Source: CPC320 sp002336405
GTDB lineage: Bacteria; Pseudomonadota; Alphaproteobacteria; Rhodobacterales; Rhodobacteraceae
Reading direction: 5' to 3'
Assembly: GCA_949372595.1 (NCBI GenBank)
Contig: CASIAN010000034.1
Coordinates: 1-64,000, forward strand
Length of the DNA stretch: 64,000 bases
This document shows, one piece after another, positions 54,059 to 63,639 of this stretch. The translations under genes and the position numbers were made by a program. A model generated the notes under the pieces. It worked only from the letters and a program-made list of their open reading frames with translations, was not told where the DNA came from and did no database searches. Each line of letters begins with the position of its first letter. Position 1 is the first letter of the stretch.

Positions 54059-54811
54059 ATGTCCACAGATATGCCCCAACCCGCGTTTGTTTTGGTGCGC
54101 CCGCAAATGGGTGAGAACGTTGGTGCGGCGGCACGCGCCATGTGGAATTTCGAACTTGATCGGATGCGGATCGTTGCGCCGCGTGATGGCTGGCCGAATC
54201 CCAAAGCAGTGGCAATGGCCAGCGGTGCCGGACGATTGCTGGATGAGGCACATCTGTCAGATAGGGTGATCGATGCAGTGGCCGATTGCACTTATGTCTT
54301 TGCCACCACAGCGCGTCACCGCGACTTGACCAAGCCGATTTTTTCACCTGAGCGGGCGATGGAATTGGCGCGTGAAAAAATAGCTTCAGGCGAAAAGGTG
54401 GCAGTGCTGTTCGGTCCGGAACGGGCGGGGCTGGAAAATGAGGATGTGGCGCAGGCCAATGCAATCATCTCAGTGCCGGTTAATCCTGAGTTTGCCAGTC
54501 TTAATCTGGCGCAATGTGTATTGCTGACGGCGTATGAATGGCGTCGCCAAAGCGTCGCGCACCCAAAGCAGGGCTATGAAATGGGCAAGACCGATTGGGC
54601 TGAGGCAATCGAGATCGAAAAACTTGCAGAGCACTACGAGACGCGTCTTGGACAGGCTGGGTTCTTTTTTCCCGCCACCAAAGCTGACGGTATGAAGGTC
54701 AACCTGCGCAACATGTGGTCGCGGATGCGGCTGACCAGGGCTGACGTGCAAATGTTGCATGGTATTATGCGTCAGATGGTCAGATGGGCGGGACGGTCTG
54801 GTGACAGCTAA
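54059..54811 (+). CDS. trmJ: SPOUT-family RNA methyltransferase, TrmJ-like
   Basis: 250 residues of the SpoU/TrmJ class. Diagnostic stretches are FVLVRPQMGENVGAAARAM, VLFGPERAGLENEDV and ISVPVNPEFASLNLAQCVLL, which form the trefoil-knot SAM site. TrmJ 2'-O-methylates position 32 of several tRNAs. The C-terminal extension (ADVQMLHGIMRQMVRWAG) also matches TrmJ. It is divergent from the ThiE-like gene with a 219-base gap. Confidence 0.9.
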   Translation: MSTDMPQPAFVLVRPQMGENVGAAARAMWNFELDRMRIVAPRDGWPNPKAVAMASGAGRLLDEAHLSDRVIDAVADCTYVFATTARHRDLTKPIFSPERAMELAREKIASGEKVAVLFGPERAGLENEDVAQANAIISVPVNPEFASLNLAQCVLLTAYEWRRQSVAHPKQGYEMGKTDWAEAIEIEKLAEHYETRLGQAGFFFPATKADGMKVNLRNMWSRMRLTRADVQMLHGIMRQMVRWAGRSGDS

Positions 54812-54919
54812 GCCTGTATTCCTTTTTGTGGCAATAGATTTTCAGGCTGCATAGATTTTACAAACTGGCACGCTTGGGGCGCTCTAGATTGCAGTTGCGC
54901 CGCACACGCGCGATTTGTG

Positions 54920-55189
54920 TCAGACTGCCAGACGTCCGATGAAAAGGCCCAGTTTGAACATGGCGCTTTCGGTTTGTGTTTGCTCCATCCTCCGCGCCAC
55001 TGGGACTTGTGCCTCACTTTTGTTGTCATAACGGCCTGACGTACGCACAATGTGCATTATGTCATCCAAAAAAAGTTCGGTTTCCAGCTGACCTTTGGCA
55101 AACCGCGCCGACATGCCTTCGTGGACCATCAGTGCATAGGCCTGTTGTTTCCAATAATCAGTTTGTTTGGCGGTGAATGTATGAGACAT
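54920..55189 (-). CDS. Hypothetical small helical protein
   Basis: 89 residues, mainly amphipathic helix (QTDYWKQQAYALMVHEGMS, ELFLDDIMHIVRTSGRYDN), with a hydrophobic end (FKLGLFIGRLAV). No signal peptide, cysteine pair or known motif. A promoter-like AT stretch and a Shine-Dalgarno-like GGAG lie upstream on the minus strand. I do not recognise a family. It lies alone between trmJ-like (convergent) and ctaA. Confidence 0.55.
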   Translation of the reverse strand: MSHTFTAKQTDYWKQQAYALMVHEGMSARFAKGQLETELFLDDIMHIVRTSGRYDNKSEAQVPVARRMEQTQTESAMFKLGLFIGRLAV

Positions 55190-55493
55190 CTGTCGGGCTC
55201 CTTTGCACTATAAAAAGTAACGGTCAAAAAATGCGCATTTGAGTCTATAAACGCGGAATCCTAAAATCATTTGAAGATCTCTCATTTTTCGGTCAGGCTG
55301 ACCGCCTGCGCATGGCGAAACGTGGGACGTGGATCGGCGTATTTCAAGCAGGTCATCCGCCCAGATGATGAATTTGGCGCTGGCAACGCGGTCTGCGACA
55401 AATAGTGTATGAACCGGACTGGACTGGATGATCGCCTTGAAGGCATTGGCTGTGTGGCCTATCTCTTGCGGGACCGATCAAGGGAGACAGGCA
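55190..55493. other. Intergenic region before ctaA
   Basis: About 304 bases between divergent genes. It holds the promoter region of both and no supported gene. A long antisense frame without any start codon exists here but shows no family motif. Confidence 0.5.
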
Positions 55494-56636
55494 ATGAGCA
55501 AGACCCGCAGCATATTCGAAGATGTGGCGCAACAGGCGCCGTCATCGGCGGCTCCAGCGGGTGGTCTTATCGACGGGCCTTTGGGCCGGGGCCGAGGTTT
55601 GACCCGAATCTTGTTGGCGATTTTGTTCGCATTGGTGGTTTTGATGATCTTGGTTGGGGGGCTGACACGATTGACCGATAGTGGCCTCAGCATTACCGAA
55701 TGGCGCCCGGTCACTGGTGCGGTGCCGCCGCTGGGTGCAGCAGACTGGCAATCAGAGTTTGAAAAGTACCAAACAATCCCCGAGTATCAGCTTCAAAACA
55801 AAGGGATGACGTTGTCGGAGTTCAAGGTCATTTACTGGTGGGAATGGGGTCACAGGCAACTTGGCCGGGTGATTGGTCTGGTCTGGGCGGTTGGTTTCTT
55901 CGGGCTGTTACTAAGCCGTCGAATGCCGCGCGGTTGGAGCATGCGGTTGCTGGCAATCGGCGCTTTGGGTGGGCTGCAGGGGGCCATTGGCTGGTGGATG
56001 GTGGCAAGTGGTCTCAGCGGCACCATGCTGGACGTTGCCAGCTACCGTTTGGCCACGCATTTGGGGCTGGCGTTTGTCATCCTTGGAGCGATTACATGGT
56101 TTTCGTTATTGCTTGCGCGGCCGGACCGCGATTTGATGCAGTCCCGCCGGCAACGCGAGACGGGGCTTGTGCGGATGGCGACCCTCTTGGTGGGCTTGAC
56201 TTTTGTGCAGATTATTTTTGGCGCTCTCGTTGCAGGGATTGATGCTGGCCGTAACTATATCGACTGGCCGCTCATGGCGGGTGGCATTCTGCCTCCGGAT
56301 CCGTTTGACCTTGCGCCGTGGTGGCGGAATTTTTTTGAAAACGACGGTTTGGTGCAGTTTGTTCACAGAATGGCTGGCTATATATTGTTCGTCTTTGGTG
56401 CATTTGTGTGGTGGCGTGCGCGCGCCTCGACAAGTGACACGGTGCGGCTTGGTTTTCACCTAGTTATGGCTATGATGTTCGTGCAGATGGTGCTGGGGAT
56501 TGTGACGGTAATGCATTCTGCGCCGTGGAATTTGGCGATACTGCACCAACTGGGGGCTATTTTATTGTGGGTTTTCTGCCTGCAGGCCCGATTTAGAACC
56601 GGCTATCCGGTGTTTGTACCCTTAAGGAGCCCGTGA
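55494..56636 (+). CDS. ctaA: Heme A synthase CtaA (COX15 family)
   Basis: 380 residues from ATG 55494 (GGGAGA upstream); an earlier in-frame ATG adds 22 non-conserved residues. Eight TM helices are seen with VLMILVGGLTRLTDSGLSIT, WRPVTGAVPPLG, YWWEWGHRQLGRVIGL, FGALVAGIDAGRNYIDWPLM and VQFVHRMAGY, whose histidines ligate heme. It oxidises heme O to heme A for cytochrome aa3. Stop overlaps the M32 peptidase start region. Confidence 0.94.
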   Translation: MSKTRSIFEDVAQQAPSSAAPAGGLIDGPLGRGRGLTRILLAILFALVVLMILVGGLTRLTDSGLSITEWRPVTGAVPPLGAADWQSEFEKYQTIPEYQLQNKGMTLSEFKVIYWWEWGHRQLGRVIGLVWAVGFFGLLLSRRMPRGWSMRLLAIGALGGLQGAIGWWMVASGLSGTMLDVASYRLATHLGLAFVILGAITWFSLLLARPDRDLMQSRRQRETGLVRMATLLVGLTFVQIIFGALVAGIDAGRNYIDWPLMAGGILPPDPFDLAPWWRNFFENDGLVQFVHRMAGYILFVFGAFVWWRARASTSDTVRLGFHLVMAMMFVQMVLGIVTVMHSAPWNLAILHQLGAILLWVFCLQARFRTGYPVFVPLRSP

Positions 56637-58111
56637 TGCGCGCTTATCAAGACCTGATTTCGTTTCAAAGCCAGACCGAAGCGTTGGCTCAGATTTCTGG
56701 CAGGCAGGATTGGGATCAGGAAACCATGATGCCGCCCGGCGCTGCCGACCAACGCGGCGAGGAAAGTGCCGCGATGGAAGGTGTTATGCACGCCAGACGC
56801 AGTGATCTGCGCATTGGAGACTGGTTGGAGCAATGTGAAGGTGCTGATCTGGATGCGGTAGCGCGGGCACAATTACGCCATATCCGTCACAGTTATGATC
56901 GCACTTGCAAGGTGCCGGCGCGGCTGGCGGCTGAACTTGCCCGGGTGACCAGCCTTGCTCAAGGTGTCTGGGCAGCAGCGCGGGAGGCCAATGATTTTTC
57001 AGCTTTTGCTCCCAAACTGACTGAGGTTCTGGCGCTGCGCCGCGAAGAGGGCGCGGCTCTGGCTGATGGTGGCGATGTCTACGACGCGCTTCTTGATGGT
57101 TATGAGACGTCGATCAAAGCCACAGAGATCGAGGCGATGTTTGGCGCGATGCGGCCGCGTTTGGTGGCGCTGCGTGCGGCGGTTCTGGACCGGCCCGCGC
57201 CCGTGCCGCTTGCCGGGCATTTCGAGAGTGATCTTCAAATGCGCTTTGCCCGTGATCTGGCTGAGACCTTTGGGTATGATTTGACGCGCGGGCGCCTGGA
57301 TAAATCTGTGCATCCGTTTTCGATGGGGTCGGGCGATGACACGCGTATCACCACGCGGACAGCTGAAGATGACCCGTTCAATTGTATCTATTCGACCATC
57401 CACGAGGTCGGTCATGCCGCTTACGAACAAAATATTTCACCCGCGTACCGACTGACGCCGCTGGGCTGCGGTGTCTCGATGGGGGTGCATGAAAGTCAGT
57501 CGCGGATTTATGAAAACCAATTGGGCCGCAGCCGGGCCTTTACTGGCTGGATGTTTGGCAAGATGAAAGATGCCTTTGGCCCGTTTGGTATAGCGGATGA
57601 AGAGGCATTTTATGCCACTGTGAACCGGGTCTCGAACGGCTATATCCGCACTGAGGCCGATGAGGTGCAATATAATCTGCATATCATGATGCGCTTCGAT
57701 CTGGAGCGGGCGCTGATTAGCGGCGATTTGGCGGTGGGCGATCTTGAGGCTGCGTGGAACGACCGTTTTGCCGCAGATTTTGGGTATCAGGTAGACCGCC
57801 CGTCGCACGGCGTCCTGCAGGATGTACATTGGTCTGTGGGTCTGTTTGGGTATTTCCCGACCTATGCGCTGGGCAACGTCTATGCCGGGTGCTTGTATCA
57901 GGCGCTGCGCGCGGATATTCCGGATCTTGACGATCAGCTTGCGGTGGGTAATTTGAGTGCGGCAACCAGCTGGCTGGGACGTCATGTTCAGTGCCATGGT
58001 GGCTTGTATGAACCGCGCGAGGTGATTGCACAGGCGGCGCGTCAAGCGCCCTCAGAATTGCCACTTTTGAGTTACCTCGAGTATAAGTTTAGCGATTTGT
58101 ACGGGCTGTAA
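56636..58111 (+). CDS. M32 carboxypeptidase (thermostable carboxypeptidase 1 family)
   Basis: 491 residues from ATG 56636 with AAGGAG seven bases before it. The M32 zinc motif is STIHEVGHAAYEQN (HExxH), followed by GVHESQSRIYENQLGRS. Its start shares a base with the ctaA stop (TGATG), implying coupled translation. It trims C-terminal residues from peptides in the cytosol. Convergent with gyrA, with a GC hairpin between. Confidence 0.94.
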   Translation: MRAYQDLISFQSQTEALAQISGRQDWDQETMMPPGAADQRGEESAAMEGVMHARRSDLRIGDWLEQCEGADLDAVARAQLRHIRHSYDRTCKVPARLAAELARVTSLAQGVWAAAREANDFSAFAPKLTEVLALRREEGAALADGGDVYDALLDGYETSIKATEIEAMFGAMRPRLVALRAAVLDRPAPVPLAGHFESDLQMRFARDLAETFGYDLTRGRLDKSVHPFSMGSGDDTRITTRTAEDDPFNCIYSTIHEVGHAAYEQNISPAYRLTPLGCGVSMGVHESQSRIYENQLGRSRAFTGWMFGKMKDAFGPFGIADEEAFYATVNRVSNGYIRTEADEVQYNLHIMMRFDLERALISGDLAVGDLEAAWNDRFAADFGYQVDRPSHGVLQDVHWSVGLFGYFPTYALGNVYAGCLYQALRADIPDLDDQLAVGNLSAATSWLGRHVQCHGGLYEPREVIAQAARQAPSELPLLSYLEYKFSDLYGL

Positions 58112-58220
58112 CCACATATCATCGCCCCTATGTAAAAATTATCATAAAACCCCGTTTGCATAAGGGCAGCAGTATCGTGGGCGCTGGTTATTACCGGCCT
58201 TAATGGTTGGTGAAATGCAC

Positions 58221-58244
58221 AACGCCCCCACGTAGGGGGGCGTT
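58221..58244. terminator. GC-rich stem-loop between M32 peptidase and gyrA
   Basis: AACGCCCCC and GGGGGCGTT pair perfectly around a six-base loop. It lies 44 bases after the gyrA stop and about 110 after the peptidase stop. U-tracts are weak on both sides, so it is a possible bidirectional terminator for convergent genes. Confidence 0.6.
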
Positions 58245-58287
58245 TGAGTTGCTCGAAAAATCTGTCTCTCGTGGCGGCGTCAAGACC

Positions 58288-61053
58288 CTAGCTTTCGCCG
58301 GCTTCAGGCTCGCCTTCGATCGCCTCCTCTTGGTCGCCCTGATCTGCGATCCAAGCAACCGAAACGACTTCTTCTCCCTTGGCGGTGTTGAACACCCGCA
58401 CGCCGCCGGCGCTGCGTGAGCGGAACGAAATCCCTTCCACTGGCACTCGAATGGACTGGCCGTTTGAGGTCGCAAGCATGATCTGGTCGTCAAGCTCGAC
58501 CGGGAAGCAGGCCAACAACCGGCCTCCTCGCATCGCCTTGTCCATTGCCGAGACGCCCATTCCACCGCGCCCGCGCAGCGGATAGTCGTGGCTGCTGGAC
58601 AGTTTGCCAGCACCGTTTGCAGTGATCGTCAGGATCAGGTTTTCTGAAGCGGACATCTCGGCATAACGCTCGGGGCTGATACTGGCGTTGGCGTTGGTAT
58701 CTTCGTCATCCGGCAGCTCTGCATCATCGGCCAGACCCGCCACCGCGCGCCGCATTTTCAGATAGGCCACGCGCTCGTCCGAGCTGGCTTTAAAATGACG
58801 AATAATCGACATAGAGACAACGCCATCATCGCCGCTGAGTTTAATCCCACGCACACCCACCGAGGCGCGGCTGTTAAACACCCGCACATCCGTGGCCGAA
58901 AAACGGATCGCGCGCCCCGAACTGGTGGTCAGCATCACGTCATCATCATTGGATGCAATCCGCGCGTTGATCAGTGTGGTATCGGCATGTTCGTTTTCGA
59001 ACTTCATAGCGATTTTGCCGTTGCGCATCACGTTGGTGAAATCCGACAATTTGTTGCGGCGCACAGTCCCGGCCGAGGTGGCAAATACCACTTGCAGATC
59101 ATCCCACTCTTTTTCGTCACGGTCGACCGGCATTATAGCGGCGATAGATACCCCAGGCGGTATTGGTAGAATATTGACCACAGCCTTACCTTTGGAGGTG
59201 CGGCCACCTTGCGGCAGGCGCCAGGTTTTCAGCTTATACACCATGCCATCCGTGGTGAAAAACAACAGCTGAGTATGGGTATTGGCTACAAATAAAGTGG
59301 TGACGACATCATCGTCTTTGGTGGACATGCCCGACAGACCTTTGCCACCGCGGCGCTGGGCGCGAAAATCCCCCAGTGGCGTGCGCTTGATATAGCCGGT
59401 CTGGGTGACCGTCACCACCATATCGGCGCGTTCGATCAAATCTTCATCGTCCATATCACCAGACCAGTCGACAATTTCAGTGCGGCGGGGGACAGCGAAT
59501 TGGTCGCGGACCTCAGTCAACTCATTGGCAATGATCGCCATGATCCGTTCGCGTGACCCAAGAATTTCGAGGTATTCGCGAATTTTTCCTGCCAGTTCCT
59601 GCAACTCGTCCGTCACTTCTTTGACCCCAATTTGGGTCAGGCGCTGCAGCCGCAATTCAAGGATGGCTCTTGCTTGGGTCTCGGATAGAAAATAAGTATC
59701 GTCTTCGTTGATTTTGTGGGTCGGATCATCGATCAATTTGATAAATTCAACAATCTCATGGGCGGGCCAGCGCCGGCTCATCAATTTTTGACGGGCTTCG
59801 GCGGCATCGGCCGAGCCACGGATTGTCGCAACAACTTCGTCAACGTTGGATACAGCCGCGGCCAGACCGCACAGGATGTGACTGCGCTCGCGGGCTTTGC
59901 GCAATTCAAAGGCGGTGCGACGCGCCACGACATCCTCGCGAAAATCGATGAATGAGGTTAAAAATCGGCGCAGCGTTAACTGTTCGGGGCGGCCACCATT
60001 CAACGCCAGCATGTTGCAGCCGAAATAGGTCTGCATCGGGGTGAACCGGTAAAGCTGGTTGAGAACCACTTCGGGCGTTGCATCGCGTTTCAGCTCGATC
60101 ACCACGCGTACGCCGTTGCGATCGGATTCGTCCTGCACATGGGCGATGTTTTCGATTTTTTTCTCGCGCACTTGTTCGACGATTTTTTCAATCATCGACG
60201 CCTTGTTTACCTGATAAGGAATTTCGTCGATGACAATCGCATACCGGTCTTTGCGAATTTCCTCTACCCGAGTTTTAGAGCGGATGATCACGCTGCCGCG
60301 TCCCTCAAGATAGGCTTTGCGCGCACCAGAGCGCCCAAGCATCGTTGCTCCGGTTGGAAAGTCGGGTCCCGGGACATAATCGATCAGCTGTTCGCTGGTC
60401 AGGTCCGGGTCTTCGATGAGTGCAAGTGTTGCGTTGATCACCTCGCCCAGATTGTGCGGGGGAATATTGGTGGCCATGCCGACGGCAATGCCGCCAGCGC
60501 CATTGACCAACATGTTTGGAAAACGCGCGGGCAGGACGGTTGGTTCGCGATCTTTGCCGTCATAATTGTCTTGGAAATCGACGGTATCCTTGTCGATGTC
60601 GGCCAGTATAAAGGCTGCCGGCTTGTCCATCCGGACTTCGGTATAGCGCATCGCAGCTGGGTTGTCGCCATCCATGGAGCCGAAATTACCCTGCCCGTCA
60701 AGCAAGGGTAGAGACATCGAGAAATCCTGTGCCATCCGCACCAGCGCGTCATAGATCGCACTGTCGCCATGCGGGTGATATTTACCCATCACATCGCCAA
60801 CGGGCCGCGCTGATTTTCGATAGGACTTATCATGCGTATTGCCGGTCTCGTTCATCGCGTAAAGTATGCGGCGGTGCACGGGTTTTAAGCCGTCCCGCAA
60901 GTCTGGGATGGCGCGCGAGACAATCACACTCATCGCATAGTCTAGATAGGATGTTTTCATCTCGTCAGTGATGGACACAGACGGGCCGTCATAAGTTGAG
61001 CGAGATATTGTATTTTCTTCTTCGTTATCGGTATCTTCTGGCGTATCGCTCAC
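58288..61053 (-). CDS. gyrA: DNA gyrase subunit A
   Basis: 921 residues. The breakage-reunion domain (TSYLDYAMSVIVSRAIPDLRD, ARPVGDVMGKYHPHGDSAIY) carries the DNA-cleaving Tyr in AAMRYTEVRM. The quinolone-determining positions are Ser and Asp in HGDSAIYDAL, the sensitive-type residues. The C-terminal beta-pinwheel includes the GyrA box QRRGGKG. With GyrB it introduces negative supercoils using ATP. The acidic tail EGEPEAGES is typical. Confidence 0.97.
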   Translation of the reverse strand: MSDTPEDTDNEEENTISRSTYDGPSVSITDEMKTSYLDYAMSVIVSRAIPDLRDGLKPVHRRILYAMNETGNTHDKSYRKSARPVGDVMGKYHPHGDSAIYDALVRMAQDFSMSLPLLDGQGNFGSMDGDNPAAMRYTEVRMDKPAAFILADIDKDTVDFQDNYDGKDREPTVLPARFPNMLVNGAGGIAVGMATNIPPHNLGEVINATLALIEDPDLTSEQLIDYVPGPDFPTGATMLGRSGARKAYLEGRGSVIIRSKTRVEEIRKDRYAIVIDEIPYQVNKASMIEKIVEQVREKKIENIAHVQDESDRNGVRVVIELKRDATPEVVLNQLYRFTPMQTYFGCNMLALNGGRPEQLTLRRFLTSFIDFREDVVARRTAFELRKARERSHILCGLAAAVSNVDEVVATIRGSADAAEARQKLMSRRWPAHEIVEFIKLIDDPTHKINEDDTYFLSETQARAILELRLQRLTQIGVKEVTDELQELAGKIREYLEILGSRERIMAIIANELTEVRDQFAVPRRTEIVDWSGDMDDEDLIERADMVVTVTQTGYIKRTPLGDFRAQRRGGKGLSGMSTKDDDVVTTLFVANTHTQLLFFTTDGMVYKLKTWRLPQGGRTSKGKAVVNILPIPPGVSIAAIMPVDRDEKEWDDLQVVFATSAGTVRRNKLSDFTNVMRNGKIAMKFENEHADTTLINARIASNDDDVMLTTSSGRAIRFSATDVRVFNSRASVGVRGIKLSGDDGVVSMSIIRHFKASSDERVAYLKMRRAVAGLADDAELPDDEDTNANASISPERYAEMSASENLILTITANGAGKLSSSHDYPLRGRGGMGVSAMDKAMRGGRLLACFPVELDDQIMLATSNGQSIRVPVEGISFRSRSAGGVRVFNTAKGEEVVSVAWIADQGDQEEAIEGEPEAGES

Positions 61054-61307
61054 GTTATTATGCCTGCTCTTTGTTGTCAGTTTCCATTATCCTGAAGACG
61101 GTATAACAGAGCCTGTGTGGGGTGCGCAATGGCGCGGAAACCAAGGTGAAAAAACATACAGCGCCCATTGACTTGATTTTTGCGCGCGGCACCAAACGGA
61201 AGACCCCCAAACCCAGAGTTATCATGTTTTTTCGGAGGTCTGGCGGGGCTGATTTTTAAAGTGTCTGGGTCCAAAAAACCATGATCTGGCAGACCAAACA
61301 CGCGGTT

Positions 61308-61868
61308 TTATGGGATAATTCGACTGTATTTTGTACCCTCTAACGTGGCCCCAAGTCTTAGCCCGGACTGCGCAAAGACGACACCAATCACTGGCGCCAG
61401 CGAGGTGAGTGTCTGTGCCCTTACCGACTTGCCGCGCTCCGGTGTGGCATATTCGACATCAGCACCACCAACCCATCCGGGGCTGCGCCTAAAGCCCGCC
61501 AAGGCATCTTCGGTCATGAAAAATAAAACATGAGCGAATTGCTGCCCGCCAATTTGCAATCCGAAATTGCCAGAGGTGGCCGAATAGTAATCGACTACGG
61601 TATTATTGATCACCAACGCTCCGCGGCCAAAACTGCCCCCTAAAAGGAACCCGGCTTTTGTGACCAGTGGCATCACCAGCATACCATTTGATTTTGCGGC
61701 CAAATCCTGCGTGTCGGGATAGTTTTGAAACATGTCTTCCAAGGTGGCTTGCACCTGATTGTCAATGGCTTCCGGATTGCCAGAGCCAATGCCATTTCCA
61801 CAGCCCGCGACTAAGGCTGCGCCGCTCAAAACGCTTAGGTTGAAGTTCCGACGGTTAATTTGTGTCAT
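61308..61868 (-). CDS. SYLF/YSC84-domain lipoprotein
   Basis: 186 residues from ATG 61868; an in-frame ATG at 61910 adds 14 residues before the signal. A signal with lipobox-like LVAGC (Cys after Ala-Gly) makes it a likely lipoprotein. The SYLF domain is seen as SNGMLVMPLVTKAGFLLGGSFGRG, SATSGNFGLQIGGQQFAHV and YATPERGKSVRAQTL. SYLF proteins bind lipids; the bacterial role is unclear. It is downstream of hemB by about 113 bases on the same strand. Confidence 0.85.
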   Translation of the reverse strand: MTQINRRNFNLSVLSGAALVAGCGNGIGSGNPEAIDNQVQATLEDMFQNYPDTQDLAAKSNGMLVMPLVTKAGFLLGGSFGRGALVINNTVVDYYSATSGNFGLQIGGQQFAHVLFFMTEDALAGFRRSPGWVGGADVEYATPERGKSVRAQTLTSLAPVIGVVFAQSGLRLGATLEGTKYSRIIP

Positions 61869-61980
61869 GCGTTTTACCTGTGTTTGTATAAGTGTGTTTG
61901 GTTTGTCCAAATTTATAACTTAGGCATACCGCCTGTCGGGCAAAATGTCACCATGATTTCGTGTTTCTAGTGCAATATCG

Positions 61981-62982
61981 TCACGCTTTTGCGATCTTTT
62001 GGGCCGCCTCGACAGCAAAATAACTTAGAATGCCATCGCAGCCCGCGCGTTTAAAGGCCATCAGGCTTTCCATCATTACTTTTTCGCGGTTAATCCAGCC
62101 ATTTGCCGCAGCGGCTTGTATCATCGCGTATTCACCTGATACCTGATAAGCAAAGGTCGGGACGCCAAAGCGATCCTTGATGCCACGGCAGATGTCGAGA
62201 TACGGCAGCCCGGGCTTGACGATCACCATATCCGCGCCCTCGCTAAGATCCCGCGCGACCAACTGCAGGGCCGCATCTGCGTTTGCCGGATCCAGTTGAT
62301 AAGTCGACTTATCACCTTTCAGCGCCCCGGACGCGCCCAAGGCATCCCGAAATGGTCCATAAAAGGCGCTGGCGTATTTGGCGGCATAAGACAGTAAGAG
62401 CACATCCTTATGCCCCTGTGCTTCGAGCGCGCCGCGGATCGCGCCAATGCGACCATCCATCATGTCGGACGGGCCGATGATGTCTGCGCCCGCCTCGGCC
62501 TGAGAGAGTGCCTGCTTCACCAGCGCCTCGACCGTTGCGTCATTGACGACCACGCCATCGACAAGAAATCCGTCATGGCCATCGATATTATAGGGGTCCA
62601 GCGCCACGTCGGTCATAACCGCAATTTCAGGCACGGCCGCTTTAATGGCGCGGGTGGCGCGGTTTGACAGGTTTTGCGGGTTCCATGCCTCGGCGCAATC
62701 GGCGGTTTTTAACGCCGGATCGGTATATGGGAACAGACAGATCGCGGGGATGCCTAGGTCGGCGGCATGGTGGGCGGCTTCGACCAACTTGTCGATACTG
62801 CGCCGCATAACGCCCGGCATCGAGGCGACTGGATCTTCTATATTGTCACCATCGCATATAAAAACTGGCCAGATAAGGTCGTTGACGCTGAGGTGGTTTT
62901 CGCGCGCCAAGGCGCGGATGGCGTCGGTGCGGCGTAGGCGGCGGGCGCGGGCAGTGGGAAAGCTGGCAATCATTGATTTCAT
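61981..62982 (-). CDS. hemB: Delta-aminolevulinic acid dehydratase (porphobilinogen synthase), non-zinc type
   Basis: 333 residues. It condenses two ALA molecules to porphobilinogen in heme and bacteriochlorophyll synthesis. The Schiff-base lysines are in SYAAKYASAFYGPF and VIVKPGLPYLD. The region that holds three cysteine zinc ligands in E. coli-type enzymes reads DVALDPYNIDGHDG, so the Cys are replaced by Ala and Asp. This indicates a magnesium- or potassium-dependent enzyme as in Rhodobacter. An alternative start three residues later cannot be excluded. Confidence 0.96.
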   Translation of the reverse strand: MKSMIASFPTARARRLRRTDAIRALARENHLSVNDLIWPVFICDGDNIEDPVASMPGVMRRSIDKLVEAAHHAADLGIPAICLFPYTDPALKTADCAEAWNPQNLSNRATRAIKAAVPEIAVMTDVALDPYNIDGHDGFLVDGVVVNDATVEALVKQALSQAEAGADIIGPSDMMDGRIGAIRGALEAQGHKDVLLLSYAAKYASAFYGPFRDALGASGALKGDKSTYQLDPANADAALQLVARDLSEGADMVIVKPGLPYLDICRGIKDRFGVPTFAYQVSGEYAMIQAAAANGWINREKVMMESLMAFKRAGCDGILSYFAVEAAQKIAKA

Positions 62983-63116
62983 TTCAGTAAGTCCTTGAAC
63001 ACATGCTGTAGGGGTGGCATGGAAAGCGCCTTAGGACAAGAGTGAGGTTGGAGCGAGCAGCGTGCAGCAGCGGTTTGTATCGGTGAAAGGCCCATCAGGG
63101 CAGAATGGGCGGTCAT

Positions 63117-63638
63117 ATGGCTGCGTTTGAGGTGATTGATATCAGATCATTTTCGAACCTGTGGTTCTGGATGGTACTGGCGGTCATGTGGTCCAGTGCC
63201 AGCCATCGAGTGATCGGAATTCCTTATGATATGATACAAAATGCCAAACGACACGGTGGGCGGGCCGAGCACGATCTTGAGGCGCTGATGCAGATCAATG
63301 CCCAGCGTTTCTTTGATATGCGGTCGCGGTCCGGGCTGACAGTGATCGGGCTGGGGTGTGCGGGGCTCAGCTCGCTTGGCCTGCTCGGCTTTAGCTATCA
63401 GATCGAATTGGCCCAAGCGGTGTTTCTGTTGGCTTTCCCCATCAGCATAATTGCCACAATGAATCTGCGCACCGCCGCTTTGGTGCGGGCGTGCGATGGC
63501 ATCTCTGATGGCTTGTATCGCCGATTTCGCCGTCACCGTATGACGACGCAATTGCTGGCTGTCGCCTCTATCTTTGTCACCGCCACCTGGGGCATGTACC
63601 ACAATATTTCACACGCATTACTCGGGGGCATAAACTGA
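63117..63638 (+). CDS. Integral membrane protein (DUF599-like)
   Basis: 173 residues from ATG 63117. It has four hydrophobic segments (LWFWMVLAVMW, SGLTVIGLGCAGLSSLGLL, AVFLLAFPISII, LLAVASIFVTATWG), with a cytoplasmic loop YDMIQNAKRHGGRAEHD. I recognise it as the small protein often found before mfd in Rhodobacterales and sometimes annotated as a SufBCD component. No evidence for that role is visible here. An ATG four codons earlier has a similar context. Confidence 0.7.
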   Translation: MAAFEVIDIRSFSNLWFWMVLAVMWSSASHRVIGIPYDMIQNAKRHGGRAEHDLEALMQINAQRFFDMRSRSGLTVIGLGCAGLSSLGLLGFSYQIELAQAVFLLAFPISIIATMNLRTAALVRACDGISDGLYRRFRRHRMTTQLLAVASIFVTATWGMYHNISHALLGGIN

Positions 63639-63639
63639 T

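Noticed and set aside
55250..55480. Long minus-strand open frame ahead of ctaA
   Set aside because: It has no start codon, no Shine-Dalgarno and no family resemblance. It seems a chance frame in GC-moderate DNA.
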